Of a stretch of DNA of 64,000 nt, positions 57,567-64,000 are shown one piece after another. A model generated the notes under the pieces. That model searched no databases. It was given only the letters and a program-made list of their open reading frames with translations, and was not told the origin of the DNA. A program made the translations under genes and the position numbers. The DNA is from Candidozyma auris (Eukaryota; Ascomycota; Pichiomycetes; Serinales; Metschnikowiaceae). Position 1 is the stretch's first letter, and each line of letters begins with the position of its first letter. Location: NCBI RefSeq assembly GCF_003013715.1, contig NC_072814.1, positions 1,550,001 to 1,614,000 of the forward strand. Reading direction: 5' to 3'.

Positions 57567-58360
57567 AGCTTGTTCACTTGTGGGGAACTCTTCGCGCAAT
57601 TTTCACTTACAGTAAGACAAAGTAAAAATGGAGATGAGTACGTAGAATTACATCCCAGTATTTTTGAAGAGAAGGATTACCTTCCATAGTACGGATAAAA
57701 GACGGTGGATTTTTATGGAGCTAGAAAAAGTTCGAGGACATTCGAATGAATGTAAATATCGAGGAAAGTACTGAAGTTTTGAGACTGAACGCTAAAGGAG
57801 GATATAGTCGGTACTTTTACTTTGAAAAGCTTAGAAGACTAGAATTGAATATGGATATGGCGACGAATTTGTGTGATCATGTTCATGGAACTTTTGACTT
57901 TTGTGACCCTATGCATTAGGGTCAGCCTCAGTAAATGGCTGCAAAATACATAGCTCAGAGCAACGGTGCGTACACGTTGCTTTGCTCAATTACAGAGCAT
58001 TAGAGTTTCAAAAATTGCCCATTTCTTCAGAATTACACTCTAAAACATAAATTTCGTCTACTTAACTCGAACATCACTTATTTCAAAAAAGGCAGCCTCC
58101 TTCTTGCTTAAGGATCCGGCCCCTCTACAACGCACCTCTCCACGCTAAGATCACTCAAGAAAGTAATACTTTGGTCTTGTTATTTGGACTTTTGCCACTC
58201 AACTATTTCTGAGCCCCTCCACTTCACCTTGATCAAATTTGGTAATTGATCATACGAACGATTTAAAGCAAGCGCACTATCCAGCCGACTGAGCGGCTCT
58301 ACTGCACAATTGAATATTGAATTCTGGCACTCGTAGTCTCCTCTTTACATCCTTAATAGC
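57567..58360. other. Divergent ZNG1 / ALG12 intergenic region
   Basis: 794 bp. It carries a perfect 8-bp inverted repeat (57904-57924) 10 bp from a full recurrent motif (57935-57946). No gene seen. Confidence 0.6.
57904..57946 (+). promoter_or_regulatory. Palindrome plus TGGCTGCAAAA motif
   Basis: TGACCCTA (57904-57911), TGCAT spacer, TAGGGTCA (57917-57924), then ATGGCTGCAAAA (57935-57946). TTAGGG is also a Tbf1-like half site in yeasts. Confidence 0.55.
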
Positions 58361-60244
58361 ATGAAATTTGTCTACTTGTTGGATGTGCTCTTCATAGCAG
58401 CCATTGCGTATCATCTTGCATTGGCACCATACACAAAAGTGGAGGAGTCATTCAACATCCAAGCCATTCATGATATCATCAACTATGGCGTCTATCCACC
58501 AGAGCAGATTGAGCTTTACGATCATAAGCAGTTTCCAGGCGCTGTGCCCAGAACCTTCGTGGGGAGCTTGCTTATTGGTGGAATTGTGAAGGGAATTGAC
58601 GTTGCATATAGCATGCTCAAGGGTAAGCTGTTGGCTCAGAGTGAGGACGGGAACCAGCTTGTAGCCCAGTATGCTGCTCGAGGTGTTCTAGGGGTTGCCA
58701 ACTTCCTCGGGCTCCGCTACTTGAGGGAAAGTTTGTCAAAAGTAGCCTTCTGTGAGAGAAACAGCAAGGTAAAGGGGGCAATTGGCGTGTTTTACACGCT
58801 CTTCATGCTTGTTCAGTTCCATGTGCCCTACTATGCTACCCGGACCTTACCAAACTTCATTGCATTGCCCTTTGTGACATTTGCGTTCGGCAAGTTGGTG
58901 AAGGGGGATATGTCTGGGTTGACATGGTTGTCGTTCACTGCGTGCATCTTCAGAGTGGAGATTGGCGTATTCGCTGCCACGATATCATTCGTGTCCTCGC
59001 TCATCTACGGTCAGTCTGATATCAGAATCAATACATTCTTACTTGCCGTGGGAGCTATCGTTGGTGTCATGGTATCTGTCACAGTGGACTCGTACTTCTG
59101 GGGTGAGTGGCTCTGGCCAGAATTCGAGAGTTTCAGATTCAACATCCTCCACGGGAAATCAGTGGAATGGGGTGTTGAGCCATACGGGGCTTACTTCAAA
59201 AAATACCTTCTCAATTTCTTCCGTCCTCCACACGTGCTACTTTTGGCCGTGTTGGGCCTCTTGGTAGACCCTGCCAACGATGGAACTCCGACTGAAGTGA
59301 CTGAGGACAACAAGTTAGTTGTTACACATCCAGCTAGAAACTCCTTGAGGGTCTTGTCGTTGTCTTCCATTCTTTACATCGCGTTCATGTCAAGACAACC
59401 ACACAAGGAATGGAGATTCATCGTCTATGTTGTCCCTATCCTCACCTTACAGGCTGCGAACGGGATGGCGAATATTACGAGGAAATTGCCTGTTCTGTTT
59501 GCTCACAAGCTCTTGTTCTTCATCATGCTTGCGAGTGTGGGAGTATCTATCATCTACACAAGCATGATGAGCTATGCATCCAGCTTCAACTATCCAGGAG
59601 GGGAGGCAGTCACATTTTTGGACAATTACTTGCTCCAGAATAGAGCCGGCGATTCAGTATTAGTACACATGGATGTGGCCTCTTGCATGAGCGGAGTCAC
59701 TAAGTTCACTGAATTACACGCTCTGAACATACAATACGACAAGACCGAGGAAATTGAGGAGGTTTCACGTCTCTGGAATAACTTTACACACCTCATAACT
59801 GAGGTAGACATGGATAAACAGAGCACTGAGTCGACACTCATCAAGTACGAGCCCAATCACTGGAAAAAGTTGAAAACTGTCGAGTCATTCGACCATGTGA
59901 ACTTTTTTCCGTTCGTTTATACCGTTCAACATATTCAGCAATATCAGGCGCTTCCTCCAGAGATTTCACCCACTGGTACTTCCGACCCGTGGGATTACGT
60001 TGAAAAGTTAAAAAAATTTTTGAGAAATGTGGTGGTTACGAAAGATTATTTGTATGTTTACGAAAGGACGGAAAAAGATGCCATCCCAGTCTACATTAAG
60101 TTGGATGAAGATGAGCCAGTTTCCTCGCCTCAGGAAGTTCCTGTGAGTGAGCCAGCTCCAATAGACGAAGATGCTATTAAGGACGCTATTAACGAAGAAT
60201 TTGATAGCTTCGAAGATGCTCACGCAACGGTCCTTCATGTTTAA
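58361..60244 (+). CDS. ALG12: Dol-P-Man:Man7GlcNAc2-PP-Dol alpha-1,6-mannosyltransferase
   Basis: 627 aa GT22 glycosyltransferase of the ER lumen; it adds the eighth mannose to the lipid-linked N-glycan from Dol-P-Man, the donor made with DPM3's complex. The N-terminal YTKVEESFNIQAIHDI holds the acidic pair typical of GT22 enzymes; HKQFPGAVPRTFVGSL follows. Further family blocks are TLPNFIALPFVTFAFGKL, VTVDSYFWGEWLWPEFESFRFNI-like and FMSRQPHKEWRF. About 10-12 membrane segments end near residue 405. The acidic C-terminal tail makes it longer than yeast Alg12 (551 aa). Its stop overlaps the SFI1 stop. Confidence 0.94.
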   Translation: MKFVYLLDVLFIAAIAYHLALAPYTKVEESFNIQAIHDIINYGVYPPEQIELYDHKQFPGAVPRTFVGSLLIGGIVKGIDVAYSMLKGKLLAQSEDGNQLVAQYAARGVLGVANFLGLRYLRESLSKVAFCERNSKVKGAIGVFYTLFMLVQFHVPYYATRTLPNFIALPFVTFAFGKLVKGDMSGLTWLSFTACIFRVEIGVFAATISFVSSLIYGQSDIRINTFLLAVGAIVGVMVSVTVDSYFWGEWLWPEFESFRFNILHGKSVEWGVEPYGAYFKKYLLNFFRPPHVLLLAVLGLLVDPANDGTPTEVTEDNKLVVTHPARNSLRVLSLSSILYIAFMSRQPHKEWRFIVYVVPILTLQAANGMANITRKLPVLFAHKLLFFIMLASVGVSIIYTSMMSYASSFNYPGGEAVTFLDNYLLQNRAGDSVLVHMDVASCMSGVTKFTELHALNIQYDKTEEIEEVSRLWNNFTHLITEVDMDKQSTESTLIKYEPNHWKKLKTVESFDHVNFFPFVYTVQHIQQYQALPPEISPTGTSDPWDYVEKLKKFLRNVVVTKDYLYVYERTEKDAIPVYIKLDEDEPVSSPQEVPVSEPAPIDEDAIKDAINEEFDSFEDAHATVLHV

Positions 60245-63200
60245 ACGCGGGATGACATGCTGGAATTCACCGAATTCGCAGCATGATCAAGTCGTTCTTT
60301 GAGTTGAGCAGCAGGCGATGCACTCATATCGGCTTCCTTTTCACTGTGAGGTACTATCAATGGCCTAAACCTCTTAAGCTTCTTCGCGGTACTCAAAATG
60401 GAAGAGTCTATGTCCGCCAGAGGAAGCGGTGATGGTATTTTTTTGTAGCCTCTAGGCTCAAAGGGAGAAGAGGTAGCTTCTGGTGATGCATCCAATGATA
60501 AAATCGTCTCAAATCGAGGTGCTGGCGGCTTAGTCGGAAGCTGTGAATAAGTGGTGCTTGGTCTCGGTGGAGATAGCCTCAGATTAGCTGAATACTGTAA
60601 ATTCATTGAGCCGGCTTGATATAAACCCTTTTGTTTACCCCTTGCTCTCTTGTAGTGATTAATCAAAGCTCCCATCTTATCGGACGTCATTTTGAGGGTT
60701 GTGTCCAGCAAACGACTAGGACTCGTCCGGCGAATCCTTGAAGAAGGAGTAAAAGGTTGGCTAATTTGTTTCTTAACAGGGGTGTGTAGATAGCTGTGAC
60801 CATCAAGAAAGGAGCCTCTCTTCTTAGCAAGTGGAGATAAACTGCTGTAGAATACACTAGTGTTCCCTTCAATAAAGTGATCAGCATCTTTATCCTTTCG
60901 AGCTGTTTCCTTGTTGAATGTTTTGTAATTCCACATCTGAAGAAACGATCTCGCTTTTGACAAATTCCATTTCTCCTTAAACATTTCACAAGTTTGCAAG
61001 TTCCTCTTGTAGGTCTTCACGTATTTTAAATTCCACTTTTGCAAATATTCCGATGAAATCACATACTCCTTTTGGCTCAACACATTTTCAGCTAGTTCGT
61101 CAAGATAATTGACTTTTAAAACGAGTCTTTCATACCAAACAAGTAAGAATTTCTTGTTAAGCACCGCCTTGTAAAATTCATCGCTCATTTGAGCAAACTC
61201 TTGATATTGATCAAGCCTCTCCTTCCAATGAGAGAATAATGGAGCATGTAATAAGCTGATTCTCTCGAAGTACGCCAATCTGCTCCCCAATTCCACTTGT
61301 CTAGAGTGCGCATTCTTTGATCTCCTCTTCCAGTATCGAAAAAAGACAAGAATTGTTCCTTTCCGTCTAACGGAGTTCCCGAAAGTCAACAAGGCATCCC
61401 GCGTGTGAATTTCGAACCGAGCTTGCATTTGACTTCTCCAGAGTTCAAAGAATACTCGTAAGAGCTGCTTATCATATAATGATCGACCTCCTTGAAAAGA
61501 TTTGATCATCCTCTCCAGACTTTTAATCAGGACGTACCTCTTTTTCCAATTCTGAACAATTCTTCTCTGCACATTTAGCTCAGCAACTGCGAGGTACTCT
61601 TCATGCAACCGAGCTCTCGTTATCCAAAAGGTTAAGGCCGCTCTTTTAAGATTCTGAGTCCTTACTTCAAATGCCTTCTTTAGATTATCACGATTCCGAC
61701 GATATTTTATTACCCAAGTGGAAAATGATTGTTGCAATACTTTCTTTTTCAGTTTTTTTGTCATGTCAAGTGAAAGTGTACGAAGTTTCCAAAGCTTGAA
61801 AACCTCGACCTTCAGCAGCATCTGAGAAGTACCAAACTTCCTATGCTTTAAATTCCACGTCTTGAATACCACTCGAAGAAGATTTTCACGATAGAATTTT
61901 AGGGCTTGGAGCTTTTGATTTTTACGCTCCGTCCATAATTTGATGGCTGATAGCTTAAGCTCGCGTTCACTTTTTTTGGTGAAAGATCTCGATAAAGTAT
62001 GCAAAGCAAGCGCTCTTCTCCAAACACCAAAGAAGAAGTATTTTTTAAGTCTTCGATTGTTCATGTCTGCTTTAGAAGATAGCTGACTCAAAGCTCGCAT
62101 CCTCAGCCAAAACCTGAAGTACTTGATCAACAAGGTTCGCTTTTCAATATCGCTCAAAGCAATCAATTTTTTACTCAAAACGAAATCTCTTGAGTCCAGT
62201 ACGGTGCTCTTTGAAGTAATGAATTTACTATCTAGCATTTCGTGCCACCTTTTGAGGATAAATTTTTTTATGATGATGCCACACCTACCTTCAAATTCGT
62301 GATAGAAATCCACGGCTTTAGACTCATTATTTTGCAATCGCTGATATCTGTGTTTCAATTGCATGAATGACGTGGTAAGGATATTAGTTTTGTAAAACTT
62401 CATCAGCGTTTTTTTCATCTTCTGAATTCCTCTCATCTTCGAGACCCAGTTATCATACATCCTCTTCGAATGAAACTTTTGCGACTGGTACTCAAAATCA
62501 CCATACTCTACCAACTTTTGAATCCATGAATCTTTGAGAATTCTAGCAACGAGTTTTTTTCTGCTATAATTTTCCGCTTGTGAAGACAAATTAACGAATT
62601 TTTTATATTTGTTGTACCAAGTTGTGAGTGAACGTTGCAACATCTCCTCTTTGGAATTCTCAAGATATTGTTGATAAAGCCTATCGAGGTGAGTTCTGGT
62701 TACAGTTTTGTCATTCCACCTTCTAAAGGTTGCTTTCTTTGTTTTAAAATCCGAGAAGCTAACCTTTGTTGAAAGTCGCATTAGGAGGGTTGAATCGTGA
62801 TATCCAGAAGTCAAAAAACCTTGCATGAAGTGGAGGCTCTCGATTATACCTCGTATTACATCGCCCTCCATGATATCTTCATTTGACTCGTATTCACTGA
62901 TTTGGTGCACGAGCTCTGTCAACTTCTCAATGTAAGTGTAATCCTGAGCTGTGGCTAAGTTCAGGAGATCAAAATATACAAGATCAATGAAAGTCTTGAA
63001 GACTTGTGCAAAATGCGGGTCGAATTGAGGGTCGAACTCATTGAGCAAGTTCACAACGGTGTTCAAATTCGACACCAAAACAGCAAGTTCCTCTTTCAGG
63101 TAGCCCTTTGCATTCAATGTCGTGTCAATATGAGAGAGAAAGTTATTGCTCCCCTCGATCTCTGGTATGTGAAAGCTTGACTCGTCACCTTCCCACAATG

Positions 63201-64000
63201 TTGTAGAGTCCAAAATTTCTTCAGCTACACGCATCCACTGACGAGAGACTAAACCAGAAAATCTGTCTGAACCAAGAAAAAGCTCATAAACTAGCTGAAT
63301 CTTCTCCTCCTCCACAGCAGGGACCTGCATCACTTCAATCAGGTAATGATTTTCGAGCAATTGAAGGATCACCTTCACGAATGAAGTTACTCGATCGCTA
63401 AACAGGGAAGTAGGTTTGAGTAGCGCAAGACGAAGTAATGACTCGTAGGCCTGATTGAGTATAGAGTCTGAGCTCTCGAAGTTGAGTAGCTCTTTTGAGG
63501 TCCCTTGACTAGAGGATGAGGCTTTGTAATCAAAGATGGAGTCGCTGTGATCCTCAGATGGGAGTTTACCCATGAGACCATCTAGAGCGTCCATTAGCTG
63601 TTCCGTGGTGTTGCTGGCTTTTTCGAAATTTTGATCGAGATCCAGTGCGAGGGCATACTCATAAGAGAGGCATTGTGATAAGAACTCTGAGATTTCCAAT
63701 CGAGATGCGTCGTAAAGCTGCATTAGAAGCTCAAAGAATCTCGATATTTCAGATATTATCTGGTTATATTCTCGCTTCGGGCGTCGGCTTCGAAAGTGTC
63801 CTTCGTTTGAGAGGTTGCGTATAAGGGAATGAAATATGGAATCTCGATGATTAGATGGCTTGTACTGCGCCAACTGTCGAAGATCCGGCTCGCTTGTATC
63901 ATGACGTGGAACATTGCAGTAGCATGTGAACTGAAACTCCGGGAATTGGGACGTTCGTATTGTGATCCTCACCTTGTGTTTATCCTTAAAGCTCACTAGG
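60241..64000 (-). CDS. SFI1: Spindle-pole-body half-bridge protein Sfi1 (5' partial)
   Basis: About 1253 codons are visible and the frame is still open at the right edge; the apparent first codon is only GTG, so the start lies outside. Sfi1 is a long helix of repeats that each bind centrin (Cdc31) and forms the half-bridge used for spindle-pole duplication. From about residue 415 to 1010 many 30-40 residue units end in an aromatic/Trp-containing core such as LTTWYNKYKKF, FWLRMRAL, VFKTWNLKHRKF and LRVFFELWRSQM. The tail is Ser/Pro/Lys-rich with SP/TP sites, as in Sfi1, where Cdk1 acts. Yeast Sfi1 is 946 aa. Confidence 0.9.
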   Translation of the reverse strand, partial: LVSFKDKHKVRITIRTSQFPEFQFTCYCNVPRHDTSEPDLRQLAQYKPSNHRDSIFHSLIRNLSNEGHFRSRRPKREYNQIISEISRFFELLMQLYDASRLEISEFLSQCLSYEYALALDLDQNFEKASNTTEQLMDALDGLMGKLPSEDHSDSIFDYKASSSSQGTSKELLNFESSDSILNQAYESLLRLALLKPTSLFSDRVTSFVKVILQLLENHYLIEVMQVPAVEEEKIQLVYELFLGSDRFSGLVSRQWMRVAEEILDSTTLWEGDESSFHIPEIEGSNNFLSHIDTTLNAKGYLKEELAVLVSNLNTVVNLLNEFDPQFDPHFAQVFKTFIDLVYFDLLNLATAQDYTYIEKLTELVHQISEYESNEDIMEGDVIRGIIESLHFMQGFLTSGYHDSTLLMRLSTKVSFSDFKTKKATFRRWNDKTVTRTHLDRLYQQYLENSKEEMLQRSLTTWYNKYKKFVNLSSQAENYSRKKLVARILKDSWIQKLVEYGDFEYQSQKFHSKRMYDNWVSKMRGIQKMKKTLMKFYKTNILTTSFMQLKHRYQRLQNNESKAVDFYHEFEGRCGIIIKKFILKRWHEMLDSKFITSKSTVLDSRDFVLSKKLIALSDIEKRTLLIKYFRFWLRMRALSQLSSKADMNNRRLKKYFFFGVWRRALALHTLSRSFTKKSERELKLSAIKLWTERKNQKLQALKFYRENLLRVVFKTWNLKHRKFGTSQMLLKVEVFKLWKLRTLSLDMTKKLKKKVLQQSFSTWVIKYRRNRDNLKKAFEVRTQNLKRAALTFWITRARLHEEYLAVAELNVQRRIVQNWKKRYVLIKSLERMIKSFQGGRSLYDKQLLRVFFELWRSQMQARFEIHTRDALLTFGNSVRRKGTILVFFRYWKRRSKNAHSRQVELGSRLAYFERISLLHAPLFSHWKERLDQYQEFAQMSDEFYKAVLNKKFLLVWYERLVLKVNYLDELAENVLSQKEYVISSEYLQKWNLKYVKTYKRNLQTCEMFKEKWNLSKARSFLQMWNYKTFNKETARKDKDADHFIEGNTSVFYSSLSPLAKKRGSFLDGHSYLHTPVKKQISQPFTPSSRIRRTSPSRLLDTTLKMTSDKMGALINHYKRARGKQKGLYQAGSMNLQYSANLRLSPPRPSTTYSQLPTKPPAPRFETILSLDASPEATSSPFEPRGYKKIPSPLPLADIDSSILSTAKKLKRFRPLIVPHSEKEADMSASPAAQLKERLDHAANSVNSSMSSRV

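Overview
This window is nuclear DNA from a budding yeast (Saccharomycotina). Its genes are compact and almost intron-free, spaced by AT-rich intergenic DNA with frequent poly-T and poly-A runs. It holds typical ascomycete orthologs such as BEM4, MDH1, TFC1, BDP1, LYS12, HDA1, LRG1, MMS21, TIM54, ALG12 and SFI1. The single clear spliced gene (NIF3) has a yeast-style GTATGT...TGCTAAC...CAG intron. A three-subunit-type DPM3, which Saccharomyces cerevisiae lacks, and near absence of CTG codons in the MDH1 and GDH stretches I read, suggest the CTG (CUG-Ser) clade, perhaps a Clavispora / Candida auris-like Metschnikowiaceae member. That placement is inference. If CTG is read as Ser, residues given as Leu at CTG codons change but no coordinates do.

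Layout. 1-8.1 kb: BEM4 (5' end missing), an aspartate aminotransferase, a C2H2 zinc-finger regulator with a 2.4-kb upstream region, and mitochondrial malate dehydrogenase. 9-17 kb: a tRNA-Thr(AGT) directly upstream of the TFIIIC gene TFC1, DPM3, a mitochondrial oxidoreductase-like protein, a SulP/STAS transporter and a CLD1-type mitochondrial lipase. 17-24.5 kb: MGE1, an NCS1 uracil/uridine-type permease, LYS12 and the rRNA methyltransferase RCM1. 25.7-35.5 kb: an ARK1/PRK1 kinase, HDA1, a WD-repeat protein, BDP1 (TFIIIB) and GPI15. 35.5-38.9 kb: a small ORF, then a 3.1-kb ORF-free stretch with three unrelated tandem repeats and a possible Pol III unit. 38.9-45 kb: LRG1, FRA2/BOL2 and an MFS transporter. 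46.2-57.6 kb: a tRNA-Thr(TGT)/tRNA-Gly(GCC) pair, NIF3, NPP1-type phosphodiesterase, MMS21, NADP-GDH, TIM54 and the ZNG1 GTPase. 58.3-64 kb: ALG12 converging on SFI1, which runs off the right edge.

There are no mobile elements, CRISPR arrays or operons. Genes are independent Pol II units, many converging with very short or overlapping 3' ends (ALG12/SFI1 share a TTAA; FRA2/MFS stops are 1 bp apart). Recurring functions are mitochondrial metabolism and biogenesis (MDH1, LYS12, MGE1, TIM54, CLD1-like), ER glycosylation and GPI synthesis (DPM3, GPI15, ALG12), nitrogen and amino-acid metabolism (AAT, GDH, LYS12, permease) and Pol III transcription (TFC1, BDP1, three tRNAs).

The strongest unexplained signal is a short motif, TGGCTGCRAA (reverse TTYGCAGCCA). 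It recurs at least 16 times, almost only between genes and usually upstream of a start codon; chance predicts about one for the 9-base core. It looks like the site of an abundant general promoter factor that I cannot name.
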